Below are positions 28,684 to 39,490 of a stretch of 64,000 bases of DNA, piece by piece. Source of the stretch: Massilia sp. TS11 (GTDB taxonomy: Bacteria; Pseudomonadota; Gammaproteobacteria; Burkholderiales; Burkholderiaceae_D); contig NZ_JAKLTS010000005.1 of assembly GCF_022012445.1 (NCBI RefSeq), forward strand, positions 248,001 to 312,000. Direction: 5' to 3'. The notes beneath the pieces were generated by a model, which saw only the letters and a list, made by a program, of their open reading frames with translations, did not search any database and was not told where the DNA came from. The translations under genes and the position numbers were made by a program. The stretch's first letter is position 1. Each line of letters opens with the position of its first letter.

Positions 28684-28771
28684 TGTGTTTTTCCTAACGG
28701 GATTGTAAGTACAGACAAAGATCCACAGTGTGGATCATTCACCTTAAAACTAGCTGAAATGTTACAAGCGC

Positions 28772-29044
28772 TTACAGCTCGGACGGGGTCAGTGCGGTAA
28801 TGGCGAGGGCGTGTATTTCAGAGTTCAACATTTGTCGGACCGCATCATACACCAGTCGATGGCGCATGACGAGATTCAGGCCCGTAAAGCGCGCCGAGAC
28901 GATTTTTACACGGTAGTGGCCGCCGCCCGAGGCGGCGCCCGGATGGCCCGCGTGCAGGGCCGAGTCGTCGCCGACTTCGAGCTGCTCGGGCGCCAGCGCC
29001 GCCGTCAGCAGGGCGCGGATTTTGTCAGGACGCACATCGCTCAT
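28772..29044 (-). CDS. bolA: BolA family protein
   Basis: A 90-aa BolA/IbaG-like protein. Family members pair with monothiol glutaredoxins to handle 2Fe-2S clusters and affect cell shape under stress. The core includes ASGGGHYRVKIVSARF, then MRHRLVYDAVRQML with the conserved His, and the final HALAITALTPSE. It overlaps the yciB stop by 4 bp (ATGA), so expression is coupled to yciB-msrB upstream. Which BolA subgroup it belongs to cannot be settled by eye. Confidence 0.92.
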   Translation of the reverse strand: MSDVRPDKIRALLTAALAPEQLEVGDDSALHAGHPGAASGGGHYRVKIVSARFTGLNLVMRHRLVYDAVRQMLNSEIHALAITALTPSEL

Positions 29045-29667
29045 GCTTCCTCCTGCATGTATTTAGACAGGAAGAAGGTCTGGCCGATGATGAAGGCGAG
29101 GAACAGGCCAGTAAAGCCGAACAGCTTGAAACTGACCCAGGCGCTGGTGTCATTCGCAAACAGCACGAAGGCGACAAACAGATTGAGTGCACCCAGGCCG
29201 GCCAGGAACACAATCCAGGCATAGCCGAGGCGGGCCCACATCTGCTCGGGCAGTTTGATCTGTTCTTCCATCGCCTTGCGCATCAGGTTCTTTTTGAATA
29301 TCACCTGCGAGACCAGCAGCAGCACGGCCATGGCCACGTACAGAATCGTGGGCTTGAGCTTGATGAAGTTCTCATCGTGGAAATACACGGTCAGGCCGCC
29401 GAAGACCACGATGATGGCCAGCGAAAACCACAGCATGCCATCGACCTTGCGCTTGCGCGCCAACAGGTATCCGACCTGGCAGAAGGTGGCGACGATGGCG
29501 ATGACCGTCGCCAGAATCACCGGCGCCTGGGCCGGCTGCAGGCCGGCAGCCATGAAGTCCCCGAGATAGCGGCTGACGACGGCGTGGGCAGCGTCGGTGT
29601 GACCCTCCGCCCATTTGAAGCTGCCGAAGAAGAGGATGACCGGGAACAGGTCGAACAGGAATTTCAT
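29041..29667 (-). CDS. yciB: Inner-membrane spanning protein YciB / septation protein A
   Basis: A 208-aa integral membrane protein of the YciB/IspZ family, which links cell-envelope synthesis with division. It begins MKFLFDLFPVILFFGSFKW, the family hallmark, and has about five hydrophobic helices, including VILATVIAIVATFCQVGYLL and ILYVAMAVLLLVSQVIF. A GTG codon one triplet upstream (29670) abuts the msrB stop; ATG 29667 matches the family start better. It lies between msrB and bolA with no free space on either side. Confidence 0.94.
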   Translation of the reverse strand: MKFLFDLFPVILFFGSFKWAEGHTDAAHAVVSRYLGDFMAAGLQPAQAPVILATVIAIVATFCQVGYLLARKRKVDGMLWFSLAIIVVFGGLTVYFHDENFIKLKPTILYVAMAVLLLVSQVIFKKNLMRKAMEEQIKLPEQMWARLGYAWIVFLAGLGALNLFVAFVLFANDTSAWVSFKLFGFTGLFLAFIIGQTFFLSKYMQEEA

Positions 29668-29670
29668 CAC

Positions 29671-30063
29671 TTACTTGGGATCGAAGCGTAAAGAGGCAGA
29701 ATTGATGCAATAGCGCAGCCCCGTGGGCGGCGGACCATCGGGAAATACGTGGCCGAGGTGGGCGTCGCACACGGCGCAGATCACCTCGGTGCGCAGCATA
29801 CCATGACTGCGGTCGAGCTTCTCGATGATGCGGTCGGCTGCAAGCGGTTTGAAGTAGCTGGGCCAGCCGCAGCCGGAGTCGAACTTGGCGTCCGACTCAA
29901 ACAGGGGCGTATTGCAGCAGACGCAGGTGTAAATGCCGGCCGCGTGGTGGTCCCAGTATTGGCCGGTGAAGGCGCGTTCGGTCGCGGCCTGGCGCGTCAC
30001 CTGGTAGGACAGGGGGTCGAGGGCGGCGCGCCATTCGGCGTCGGTCTTTTTCACTTTTTCCAT
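29671..30063 (-). CDS. msrB: Peptide-methionine (R)-S-oxide reductase
   Basis: A 130-aa enzyme that repairs oxidised methionine (R epimer) in proteins. The zinc-binding pairs Cys47/Cys50 and Cys96/Cys99 are present. The catalytic Cys119 lies in RYCINSASL, and the conserved GCGWPSY (64-70) contributes a possible resolving Cys65. GAGGAG lies just before ATG 30063. It is 9 bp downstream of selO, and both proteins serve redox homeostasis, so the selO-msrB-yciB-bolA run looks like an oxidative-stress-related operon. Confidence 0.96.
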   Translation of the reverse strand: MEKVKKTDAEWRAALDPLSYQVTRQAATERAFTGQYWDHHAAGIYTCVCCNTPLFESDAKFDSGCGWPSYFKPLAADRIIEKLDRSHGMLRTEVICAVCDAHLGHVFPDGPPPTGLRYCINSASLRFDPK

Positions 30064-30072
30064 GTTGGCTCC

Positions 30073-31551
<1,479 letters not shown>

Positions 31552-31694
31552 CGGCGGATTCTACCCCAGGCGCTGGCGGCCTGCAGGCGGCCACACGGGC
31601 GCTTGTGCGGCGCAGCACGAAAAGTCATTGACGGCCCGGCGACTGCAGGTCGACACTCGAAAATGCCAGTTAATCACCGAAAAGAGGAGTCTGA

Positions 31695-33347
31695 ATGTCG
31701 CCGTTGCACAAGAGCCCGTTGATGGGCGAGATGATGCATGTTCCCCTGTTAATTTCGACAATTATCGACTTTGCCGCGCGTCATTACGGCAGTGCGGAAA
31801 TTGTCACCCGGCGCGTGGAAGGCGACATCCACCGCTACACCTACCGCGATTGCGCCCGCCGCGCGCGCCAGCTGGCCAATGCGCTGAGCGGCCTCGGCGT
31901 GCAAATGGGCGAGCGCGTCGGCACCCTGGCCTGGAATACCTACCGCCACCTGGAAGCCTACTATGGCGTGTCGGGTTCGGGCGCCGTGCTGCACACGATC
32001 AATCCGCGCCTGCATCCGGAGCAGATCGCCTACATCATGGGCCATGCCGAGGACAAGGTGCTGATGTTCGACCTGACGTTCCTGCCGATCGTCCAGGGCA
32101 TTGCCGCGCATTGCCCGACCGTCAAGCACTGGGTGCTGATGGCCGAGCGCAGCCATATGCCGACGGACGACAACATCCCTGGCCTGCTGTGCTACGAGGA
32201 CCTGATCCACAGCCACTCGGACGACTACAGCTGGCCGCAATTCGACGAGAACGCGGCCGCGACTCTGTGCTACACCTCGGGCACGACGGGCAACCCGAAA
32301 GGTGCCCTGTACTCGCACCGCTCGACCGTGCTGCACGCCTACGCCTCGGCCATGCCGAACGCGCTGAACGTGACCTCGGGCGATGCGATTCTGCCGGTGG
32401 TGCCGATGTTCCATGTGAACGCCTGGGGCCTGCCGTACTCGGTGCTGCTGAGCGGCGCGAAGATGGTCTTCCCCGGTGCCGCGCTCGATGGCAAGTCGCT
32501 CTACGAATTGTTCGAGGCCGAGGGCGTGACTTTCTCGGCCGGCGTGCCGACCGTCTGGCTCGGCCTGGTCAACTACTGCCTGCAGAATAATCTGCAGTTT
32601 TCGACCTTCCGCCGCACAGTGGTCGGTGGCTCGGCCTGTCCGCCCTCGCTGCTCAATACGATGATGGACAAACTGAACGTCGAGGTGATCCACGCCTGGG
32701 GCATGACCGAAATGTCGCCCCTGGGCACGGTCAGCACCGTGCTCGGCAAGCACCGCAGCATGCCCGAGGCCGAACAGCGCAAGATTCGCCTCAAACAGGG
32801 CCACGCGATTTACGGCGTCGACATGAAGATCGTCGACGACGCCGGCAAAGAGCTGCCCTGGGATGGCGAATCTTTCGGCCACCTGTATGTGCGCGGTCCC
32901 TGGATCGTGAGCGGCTATTTCAAAGGCGAGGGTGGCGATCCGCTCGTGAACGGCTGGTTCCCGACCGGCGACGTGGCCACCATCGACCCCGACGGCTTCA
33001 TGCAGATTACCGACCGCAGCAAGGACGTGATCAAGTCGGGTGGCGAGTGGATCGGCTCGATCGACATCGAAAACCTGGCGATGACACATCCGGCCGTGCT
33101 GCAGGCGGCCTGCATCGGCGTGCCGCATCCGAAATGGGACGAACGGCCGCTGCTGCTGGTCGTCAAACGCCCGGGTCTGGAGCTGACGCGCGAGGATGTG
33201 CTTCACCATTTGGAGGGCAAGATCGCCAAGTGGTGGATGCCGGACGAAGTGCTGTTCCTCGATGGTCTGCCGCTGGGCGCCACTGGCAAAGTCCTGAAGA
33301 ACAAGCTGCGCGAGCAGTTCCGCGAATACAAATTGCCGACGGCATGA
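31695..33347 (+). CDS. Acyl-CoA ligase (AMP-binding, fatty-acid or methylthiopropionate type)
   Basis: A 550-aa adenylate-forming enzyme that activates a carboxylic acid to its CoA thioester. The P-loop [11 protein letters not shown] is at 193-203. [10 protein letters not shown], the STGDVA-like PTGDVATID, and the C-terminal [14 protein letters not shown] with the catalytic Lys complete the ANL signature. The [12 protein letters not shown] start region matches the subgroup with medium-chain and 3-methylthiopropionate ligases (DmdB-like). GAGGAG at about 31684 fixes the start. fadJ follows on the same strand after 76 bp with its own promoter. The substrate is inferred from context to be a fatty acid. 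Confidence 0.9.
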   Translation: MSPLHKSPLMGEMMHVPLLISTIIDFAARHYGSAEIVTRRVEGDIHRYTYRDCARRARQLANALSGLGVQMGERVGTLAWNTYRHLEAYYGVSGSGAVLHTINPRLHPEQIAYIMGHAEDKVLMFDLTFLPIVQGIAAHCPTVKHWVLMAERSHMPTDDNIPGLLCYEDLIHSHSDDYSWPQFDENAAATLCYTSGTTGNPKGALYSHRSTVLHAYASAMPNALNVTSGDAILPVVPMFHVNAWGLPYSVLLSGAKMVFPGAALDGKSLYELFEAEGVTFSAGVPTVWLGLVNYCLQNNLQFSTFRRTVVGGSACPPSLLNTMMDKLNVEVIHAWGMTEMSPLGTVSTVLGKHRSMPEAEQRKIRLKQGHAIYGVDMKIVDDAGKELPWDGESFGHLYVRGPWIVSGYFKGEGGDPLVNGWFPTGDVATIDPDGFMQITDRSKDVIKSGGEWIGSIDIENLAMTHPAVLQAACIGVPHPKWDERPLLLVVKRPGLELTREDVLHHLEGKIAKWWMPDEVLFLDGLPLGATGKVLKNKLREQFREYKLPTA

Positions 33348-33358
33348 AGTAAAAAATA

Positions 33359-33386
33359 GTACGACCGTTCCTTTATGCGGTATAGT
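33359..33386 (+). promoter_or_regulatory. fadJ-like gene promoter with overlapping palindromic operator
   Basis: GTACGACCGTTC (33359-33370; 11/12 to the palindrome GAACG-AC-CGTTC) ends exactly 10 bp before the -10 TATAGT (33381-33386), covering the -35 region. The perfect palindrome stands at the same offset before the thiolase gene at 38 kb, so both probably bind the same regulator. Confidence 0.6.
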
Positions 33387-33423
33387 GCGGATCTTCTGGT
33401 CCAACCGCATAGAGGAAGACTTC

Positions 33424-35511
33424 ATGAGCGCCGATTACGAGGTTCGCGGCAATATTGCCGTCATCACCCTGAACAACCCGCCCGTCAATGGCCTGGGCCT
33501 GGCAACGCGCACAGCCGCGGTGGAGGGCATCCGCCGCGCCGAAGCCGATGAACAGGTCAAGGCGATTGTCATCACTGGCGCCGGCAAGGCCTTCTCGGGC
33601 GGCGCCGACATCAAGGAGTTCAATTCGCCCAAGGCCCTGACCGAGCCGACCCTGCACACCCTGATCCGCGTGGCGGAAGGGGCGAGCAAGCCGGTGGTGG
33701 CCGCGATTCACAGTGTGTGCATGGGCGGCGGGCTGGAACTGGCCCTTGGCTGCCACTATCGCGTGGCCATGCCAGGCGCCCAGATCGCGCTGCCCGAAGT
33801 GAAGCTGGGTCTGCTGCCGGGCGCCGGCGGCACCCAGCGTCTGCCGCGCGTGGTCGGCCTGGAGATGGCGCTCAATTTCATCCTGTCCGGCAATCCTATC
33901 CTGTCGGAGAAATTTGCCGGCACCGCCCTGTTCGACGAAATCTACGCGCCCGGCGACGACCTCGTGGCCAAGGCGCTGGCCTTTGCCGAAAAAGTGGCCG
34001 ATCTGCGGCCGCTGCCCAAGGTGCGCGAGCGCGCCATCGACTACCCGAATTACGAGGCCTTCCTCCAGTTCTCGCGCAACACGGTCAAGGCGATGGCCGG
34101 TCCGTTCCCGGCGCCGCTGCAGATTGTCGATTGCGTCGAGGCCGCGGTCACGATGAAGTTTGAAGACGGCCTCAAGTTCGAGCGTGATCGCTTCATCGGC
34201 CTGATCCAGACCACCGAATCGAAGTCCCTGCGCCACGCCTTCTTCAGCGAGCGCCAGACCGGCAAGGTGCCCGGCATCGCCGAGGACACACCGCTGCGCC
34301 CGATCGCCAAGGCGGCCGTGATTGGCGCGGGCACGATGGGCGGCGGCATTGCGATGAACTTCGCCAACGCCGGCATTCCCGTCACCCTGCTCGAAACCAA
34401 GCAGGAAGCGCTGGACAAGGGCATCGCCACGATCCGCAAGAATTACGAGAATTCGCTCAAGAAGGGCAAGCTCACCCAGGATAAGTTCGACAAGCGCATG
34501 GGCGCGATCAGCGGTACGCTCGACTACGCCGCCATCGCGGACGCCGACATCGTCATCGAAGCCGTGTTCGAAGACATGGGCGTGAAGGAAGCTGTGTTCA
34601 AGCAGCTGGACGCCTGCATGAAGCCGGGCGCGATTCTGGCCTCGAACACCTCGACCCTGGACCTGAACAAGATCGCCGCCTTCACCCAACGCCCGCAGGA
34701 TGTGATCGGTACCCACTTCTTCAGCCCGGCCAATGTGATGAAGCTGCTCGAAATCGTGCGCGGTGAGAAGACCGGCGCCGACGTGCTGGCCACGACCCTG
34801 AAGCTGGCGAAGACGCTCAAGAAGACCGGTGTGGTCTCGGGCGTGTGCGACGGTTTCATCGGCAACCGCATGATCGAGCAGTACAGCCGCCAGGCCGGCT
34901 TCCTGCTGGAAGAGGGCTGCCTGCCGGAGCAAGTGGACAAGGCCATCGAAAAGTTCGGCTTCGCGATGGGCCCGTTCCGCATGGGCGACCTGGCCGGCAA
35001 CGACATCGGCTGGTACATCCGCAAGCGCCGCTATGTGGAAGCGCCGCACATCACCTATTCGAAGACGGCCGACCTGCTGTGCGAAATGGGCCGCTTCGGC
35101 CAGAAGACCGGCGCCGGCTGGTACGACTACAAAGCGGGCGACCGCAAGGCCTATCCCTCGGCCGTGGTCAACGAGATGATTGTCAAGCACTCGGCCGATA
35201 TCGGCGTCGAGCGCCGCAAGATCACGGATGAAGAGATCGTCGAGCGCCTCGTCTACTCGCTGGTGAATGAGGCCGCGCTGATCCTCGAAGAAGGCATTGC
35301 GCTGCGCGCGTCCGATATCGACATGGTCTACCTGACTGGCTACGGTTTCCCGCTATTCCGCGGCGGCCCGATGTTCTACGCCGACACCGTCGGTCTGCCG
35401 AACGTGCTGCGCGCCATGGAAAAATACGCGCGTGGCCGTCACGGCGACGCCTGGCAGCCCGCACCGCTGCTGGTGAAGCTGGCCGGCGAAGGCAAAGGCT
35501 TCAACGGCTAA
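33424..35511 (+). CDS. fadJ: Bifunctional enoyl-CoA hydratase / 3-hydroxyacyl-CoA dehydrogenase
   Basis: A 695-aa beta-oxidation enzyme that hydrates trans-2-enoyl-CoA and oxidises the 3-hydroxyacyl-CoA to 3-ketoacyl-CoA with NAD. The hydratase half (about 1-190) has SGGADIKEF and LPEVKLGLLPGAGGTQRLPR with the catalytic acid. The dehydrogenase half has the Rossmann loop GAGTMGGG (from ~300), THFFSPANVMKLLEIV with the catalytic His, and a C-terminal 3HCDH domain. Length is that of FadJ/FadB chains, though orthology to either is not certain. The thiolase partner is not adjacent but lies 3 kb away under a matching promoter. A strong terminator follows. Confidence 0.93.
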   Translation: MSADYEVRGNIAVITLNNPPVNGLGLATRTAAVEGIRRAEADEQVKAIVITGAGKAFSGGADIKEFNSPKALTEPTLHTLIRVAEGASKPVVAAIHSVCMGGGLELALGCHYRVAMPGAQIALPEVKLGLLPGAGGTQRLPRVVGLEMALNFILSGNPILSEKFAGTALFDEIYAPGDDLVAKALAFAEKVADLRPLPKVRERAIDYPNYEAFLQFSRNTVKAMAGPFPAPLQIVDCVEAAVTMKFEDGLKFERDRFIGLIQTTESKSLRHAFFSERQTGKVPGIAEDTPLRPIAKAAVIGAGTMGGGIAMNFANAGIPVTLLETKQEALDKGIATIRKNYENSLKKGKLTQDKFDKRMGAISGTLDYAAIADADIVIEAVFEDMGVKEAVFKQLDACMKPGAILASNTSTLDLNKIAAFTQRPQDVIGTHFFSPANVMKLLEIVRGEKTGADVLATTLKLAKTLKKTGVVSGVCDGFIGNRMIEQYSRQAGFLLEEGCLPEQVDKAIEKFGFAMGPFRMGDLAGNDIGWYIRKRRYVEAPHITYSKTADLLCEMGRFGQKTGAGWYDYKAGDRKAYPSAVVNEMIVKHSADIGVERRKITDEEIVERLVYSLVNEAALILEEGIALRASDIDMVYLTGYGFPLFRGGPMFYADTVGLPNVLRAMEKYARGRHGDAWQPAPLLVKLAGEGKGFNG

Positions 35512-35530
35512 GCCAGCCTCTACCACGCCC

Positions 35531-35557
35531 AAAGGCGGCCAGCGGGCCGCCTTTTTT
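35531..35557 (+). terminator. Rho-independent terminator after fadJ-like gene
   Basis: AAAGGCGGCC (35531-35540) pairs with GGCCGCCTTT around AGCG, followed by a six-T run. Confidence 0.9.
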
Positions 35558-35585
35558 CTCGCCCACACAAGATCCTTGCTCCCCA

Positions 35586-35652
35586 AACAAATCGGGGCCA
35601 GACCCCATTTATCTGTCAGGAAAAATGGGGTCTGACCCCGATTTATCTTGGG
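35586..35652. repeat. REP-like doublet, copy B
   Basis: GGGGCCAGACCCC (35594-35606, one base off the palindrome) and GGGGTCTGACCCC (35627-35639), start-to-start distance 33 bp as in the other doublets, with CAAATC left and GATTTATC right flanks. Located between the convergent fadJ-like and MFS genes. Confidence 0.85.
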
Positions 35653-35680
35653 AGCAGGTTTTTGTTGGGGCGGAAAAGAT

Positions 35681-35713
35681 GAAACCCCGCCTGATTGCTC
35701 AGGACGGGGTTTC
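35681..35713 (-). terminator. Hairpin terminator of the MHS transporter gene
   Basis: GAAACCCCG (35681-35689) pairs with CGGGGTTTC (35705-35713) with an inner CCTGA/TCAGG stem; read on the minus strand it is followed by ATCTTTTCC. Confidence 0.65.
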
Positions 35714-35737
35714 GAGGGTGCGACTTACCGGAAAGCT

Positions 35738-37408
35738 TTAGTCACGCGAGTAGATGTCGTTGTCCTTGGTTTCTTTCACGAACAGCATGCCGATGACGAA
35801 GGTGATCGAGGCGATCACAATCGGATACCAGAGGCCGTAGTAAATGTCGCCTTTGTAGGCCACCAGGGCGAAGGAGATCGTCGGCAGCAGGCCGCCGAAC
35901 CAGCCGTTACCAATGTGGTAGGGCAGGGACATCGAGGTGTAGCGGATGCGAGTCGGGAACATTTCGACCAGCATGGCGGCGATCGGGCCGTAGACCATCG
36001 TCACATACAGCACCAGCACGAACAGCAGGGCCACAACCATGGTGGTGTTCACCTGGGCCGGGTCAGCCTTGGCCGGATAGCCGGCTTCCTTGATGGCGCC
36101 GCCGATCGCTTTCTTCAGCTCGGCTTCCTTCTTCTTCGAGTCGGCGTCGAAGTTCAGGCCGTCCGGGGTCATCACGGCGTCAAACGAGGTGATTTCCTTG
36201 GCGCCGATCTTGACCACGGCGATCGAACCCGGTGCGGCCGGCTGGATCGTGTAGTTCACGGTCGCAGCAGTCAGCATGCCAGTGGCGATGTCGCAGGATT
36301 TCGGGAACTTCTTGGTGCCGGTCGGGTTGAACTGGAAGTGGCAGGCTTCCGGATCAGCCACCACCACCACCGGCGAATTGGCCAGTGCCGATTCCAGGGC
36401 CGGGTTGGCGTAGTGGGTCAGCGATTTGAAGATCGGGAAGTAGGTCAGCGCGGCCAGCAGGCAGCCTGCCATGATGATCTTCTTGCGGCCGATCTTGTCC
36501 GACAGCGAGCCGAAGACCAGGAAGAATGGGGTGGCCAGGGCCAGCGAGGCCGCCACCATCAGGTTGGCCGATTCGCCGTCCACTTTCAGGGTCTGGGTCA
36601 GGTAGAACAGGGCGTAGAACTGGCCCGTGTACCACACGACAGCCTGGCCCATGGTCAGACCGATCAGCGACAGGATGACGATCTTGGCGTTCTTCCAGAC
36701 GAAGAAGGATTCCGAAATCGGTGCCTTGGAGGTCTTGCCTTCAGCCTTCATGCGGGCGAAAGCCGGGGATTCGTGCATCGACATACGGATCCACACCGAG
36801 ATACCGAGCAGCAGAGCCGAGACCAGGAAGGGTACGCGCCAGCCCCAGTCGTCGAAGTCGGCCGGGGTCATCGATTTGCGGGTGGCGAGGATCACCAGCA
36901 GCGACAGGAACAGGCCCATCGTGGCGGTGGTCTGGATCCAGGCGGTGAAGGCGCCACGCTTGCCTTCCGGCGCGTGTTCGGCCACATAGGTGGCGGCGCC
37001 GCCGTACTCACCACCGAGTGCCAGGCCTTGCAGCAGGCGCAGGGACACGAGGATGATCGGTGCGGCAATGCCCCAGTCGGCGTAGCCAGGCAGCAGGCCG
37101 ACGAGGAAGGTCGAGCCACCCATGATCAGGATGGTGACGAGGAAGGTGTACTTGCGGCCGATCATGTCGCCGAGGCGGCCGAACACCAGCGCGCCCAGCG
37201 GACGCACGATGAAGCCTGCTGCAAATGCCAGCAGGGCGAAAATGAACGAGGTGGTGGGGTCGCCGATAAAGAACTTCTTGGCGATGACGGCTGCGAGCGA
37301 GCCGTACAGATAAAAGTCGTACCATTCAAAGACCGTGCCCAGCGAGGAGGCGAAAATCACCTTCTTCTCTTCACCGGTCAGGCCAACCGACTTGGACGTA
37401 GTTGCCAT
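35738..37408 (-). CDS. MFS transporter, metabolite:H+ symporter (MHS) family, with large extra loop
   Basis: A 556-aa inner-membrane symporter. The N half has the MHS start LGTVFEWYDFYLYG, the loop-2 motif GRLGDMIGRKYTF (78-90) and GLALGGEYGGAATYVAEHAP (about 128-147). The C half has GSLSDKIGRKK. Residues about 330-455 form an insert of roughly 125 residues between TM8 and TM9. It is soluble in character, holds Cys356 and Cys372, and should face the periplasm. Typical MHS proteins are ~430-450 aa. MHS members carry organic acids, proline/betaine or shikimate; its place among acyl-CoA genes suggests a carboxylate, but this is a guess. Confidence 0.88.
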   Translation of the reverse strand: MATTSKSVGLTGEEKKVIFASSLGTVFEWYDFYLYGSLAAVIAKKFFIGDPTTSFIFALLAFAAGFIVRPLGALVFGRLGDMIGRKYTFLVTILIMGGSTFLVGLLPGYADWGIAAPIILVSLRLLQGLALGGEYGGAATYVAEHAPEGKRGAFTAWIQTTATMGLFLSLLVILATRKSMTPADFDDWGWRVPFLVSALLLGISVWIRMSMHESPAFARMKAEGKTSKAPISESFFVWKNAKIVILSLIGLTMGQAVVWYTGQFYALFYLTQTLKVDGESANLMVAASLALATPFFLVFGSLSDKIGRKKIIMAGCLLAALTYFPIFKSLTHYANPALESALANSPVVVVADPEACHFQFNPTGTKKFPKSCDIATGMLTAATVNYTIQPAAPGSIAVVKIGAKEITSFDAVMTPDGLNFDADSKKKEAELKKAIGGAIKEAGYPAKADPAQVNTTMVVALLFVLVLYVTMVYGPIAAMLVEMFPTRIRYTSMSLPYHIGNGWFGGLLPTISFALVAYKGDIYYGLWYPIVIASITFVIGMLFVKETKDNDIYSRD

Positions 37409-37507
37409 GTCTTGTCTCCGTTGTATTAGATGTTATGTGAATAGCCGATGCGCTATCAGCTGTGACGGAGTGTGGAAGGTAAAACTTACGGATGCCTTTC
37501 TTGAAAC

Positions 37508-38197
37508 TTACGCCAAACTTACATATTTGCCCAGATGCTTGCTCGCTTCGCGCACCGTCAGCGGGGCGAACTGGACCCCGGGATTTTGCAGAAAGCCTGC
37601 AACGGCGGGCGGATTGTGGTGGGCGTAGTCGCGCAGCGCCCAGCCGATGGCCTTGCGAATGAAGAAATCGGTCTCGCCTGCCAGCTGACGGCTGTAAGAA
37701 GATAATCGGTCCGTGTCAGTGTCCGCGCGCCAGCCAAGCTGGTGGATCATGGCCGTGCGCCGCACCCACAGGTTGGCATGGCCGATGGCGGCGTCCATCA
37801 GCACTTGCCCGCTGCGCTCGGCATGGAGGATGTCATTCACCACCCCGGCCAGGCCGTCGACGCTGTCCCACCATGCGCGCTGCTGACTCAGTTCGAGCAC
37901 GGCCGGAATGCTGGCGACACCGAGGCGCTTCCAGTGGCGCGCCAGCAGGTCGATGGCCGCATACTGGCATTCGCGCTCGGGCCGCTCCCACAGGCGGCGG
38001 GCCAGTGCCAGCAGGGCGGCGGCGTCGAGGGCGCGCACATCGGCACGCTTGAGAATCGGGGCCAGCGCAGCGCGCCGGGCCGGCGTCGGGATGCCGAAAA
38101 ACGGGAATTTCCCCTTCATGTAGGCGCGCATCGGGGCGGCGCGTTCGGGGTCGGCCAGGGGCTGCAGGGCAGCGAGTATGTCGTGGGCAATCGGCAT
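37508..38197 (-). CDS. AlkD-like DNA alkylation repair protein
   Basis: A 229-aa all-helical HEAT-like protein of the DNA alkylation repair family, which excises or binds N3- and N7-alkylated bases. Visible family features are MKGKFPFFGIPTPARR, LWERPERECQYAAIDLLARH, WWDSVDGLA and FFIRKAIGWALRDYAHHNP. ATG 38197 (MPIAHDILAAL) is preferred over the longer frame to 38293, which would run through the thiolase promoter. It diverges from the thiolase operon. Whether it is a glycosylase or only a binding protein cannot be read from the sequence. Confidence 0.87.
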   Translation of the reverse strand: MPIAHDILAALQPLADPERAAPMRAYMKGKFPFFGIPTPARRAALAPILKRADVRALDAAALLALARRLWERPERECQYAAIDLLARHWKRLGVASIPAVLELSQQRAWWDSVDGLAGVVNDILHAERSGQVLMDAAIGHANLWVRRTAMIHQLGWRADTDTDRLSSYSRQLAGETDFFIRKAIGWALRDYAHHNPPAVAGFLQNPGVQFAPLTVREASKHLGKYVSLA

Positions 38198-38232
38198 CGC
38201 GCCATCATGCCAGAGCAGGCCGAAAGATTTGC

Positions 38233-38260
38233 GAACGACCGTTCTAAAATGTGCTATTCT
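38233..38260 (+). promoter_or_regulatory. Thiolase-operon promoter with palindromic operator
   Basis: The perfect dyad GAACG-AC-CGTTC (38233-38244) ends 10 bp before TATTCT (38255-38260), the -10 box; the ATG is 36 bases further. The spacing is identical to that at the fadJ-like gene. Palindrome and place fit a TetR-type repressor of fatty-acid genes, which is not encoded in this window. Confidence 0.65.
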
Positions 38261-38295
38261 CGCGCCGTTACGCATCCCACCATAAGGAGACACCC

Positions 38296-39474
38296 ATGAT
38301 TGATGCCGTCATCGTTTCGACCGCCCGCACGGGCCTGGCCAAGAGCTGGAAAGGGGCCTTCAACATGACGCACGGGGCGACCCTGGGCGGCCATGTGCTG
38401 CAGGCGGCCATCGCGCGCGCCGGCATCGATGCGGGTGAGATCGAAGACGTGATCATGGGCTGCGCCAATCCGGAAGGCGCGACCGGCGCCAATATCGCGC
38501 GCCAGATCGCCCTGCGCGGCGGCTGCCCGGTCACCGTGCCGGGCATGGCGGTCAACCGTTTCTGCTCGTCGGGCCTGCAGACCATTGCGCTGGCGGCCCA
38601 GCGCGTGCTGACGGGCGAAGGCGATATCTTTGCCGCCGGCGGTGTCGAATCGATCTCCTGCGTGCAGCAGGAAATGAATACCCACATGCTGAAGGAAGTC
38701 TGGCTCAGCCAGAACAAGCCGGCCATCTACTGGCCGATGCTGCAGACGGCCGAAACCGTGGCCAAGCGTTACGGCATCGGCAAGGATCGTCAGGACGCCT
38801 ACGGGGTGCAGAGCCAGCAACGCGCCGCGGCGGCCCAGGCGGCCGGCCTGTTTGATGCCGAAATCGTGCCGATGACGACGGTGATGGGCGTGGCCGACAA
38901 GGACTCCGGCATGCTGCTGACGCGCGAGGTGACGATCGCCGCTGACGAAGGCATCCGCGCCGATACGACGCTGGAGGCCGTCGCCAAGATCCGCACGGCC
39001 GTGCCGGGCGGGGTGATTTCGGCCGGTAATGCCAGCCAGTTCTCGGACGGCGCCGCCGCTACCATCGTCATGAACAGCAAGGTGGCCGAGGCCAAGGGCT
39101 TGCAGCCGCTCGGCATCTTCCGCGGCTTTGCGGTGGCCGGCTGCGAGCCGGATGAAATGGGCATCGGCCCTGTCTTCGCCGTGCCTAAACTGCTGGCCAA
39201 GGCCGGCCTCAAGGTCGACGACATCGGTCTGTGGGAGTTGAACGAAGCCTTCGCCGTGCAGGTGCTCTACTGCGCAGACAAGCTCGGCATTCCGATGGAC
39301 CGCCTGAACGTCAACGGCGGTGCGATCGCCGTCGGCCATCCCTATGGCGTATCGGGCGCGCGTCTCGTCGGCCATGCGCTGATTGAAGGCAAGCGCCGCG
39401 GCGTCAAGTATGTGGTCGTGACCATGTGCATTGGCGGCGGCCAGGGCGCTGCCGGCCTGTTCGAAGTGGTCTGA
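38296..39474 (+). CDS. Acetyl-CoA acyltransferase (thiolase)
   Basis: A 392-aa thiolase that cleaves 3-ketoacyl-CoA to acetyl-CoA (or condenses two acetyl-CoA). The nucleophile Cys90 is in [10 protein letters not shown], the His is in [11 protein letters not shown], and the second Cys in [19 protein letters not shown] completes the signature. AAGGAG lies 8 bases before ATG 38296. It opens a six-gene operon on the plus strand reaching 44.7 kb and shares its putative operator with fadJ, so it is the likely beta-oxidation partner (FadA/FadI role). Biosynthetic PhaA function is less likely given the neighbours. Confidence 0.93.
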   Translation: MIDAVIVSTARTGLAKSWKGAFNMTHGATLGGHVLQAAIARAGIDAGEIEDVIMGCANPEGATGANIARQIALRGGCPVTVPGMAVNRFCSSGLQTIALAAQRVLTGEGDIFAAGGVESISCVQQEMNTHMLKEVWLSQNKPAIYWPMLQTAETVAKRYGIGKDRQDAYGVQSQQRAAAAQAAGLFDAEIVPMTTVMGVADKDSGMLLTREVTIAADEGIRADTTLEAVAKIRTAVPGGVISAGNASQFSDGAAATIVMNSKVAEAKGLQPLGIFRGFAVAGCEPDEMGIGPVFAVPKLLAKAGLKVDDIGLWELNEAFAVQVLYCADKLGIPMDRLNVNGGAIAVGHPYGVSGARLVGHALIEGKRRGVKYVVVTMCIGGGQGAAGLFEVV

Positions 39475-39490
39475 CACGGGCGGGGCGACG

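Noticed and set aside
35648..37429. 593-codon plus-strand frame antisense to the MHS transporter
   Set aside because: Composition is that of an antisense shadow, while the minus strand shows clear MFS helices and motifs.
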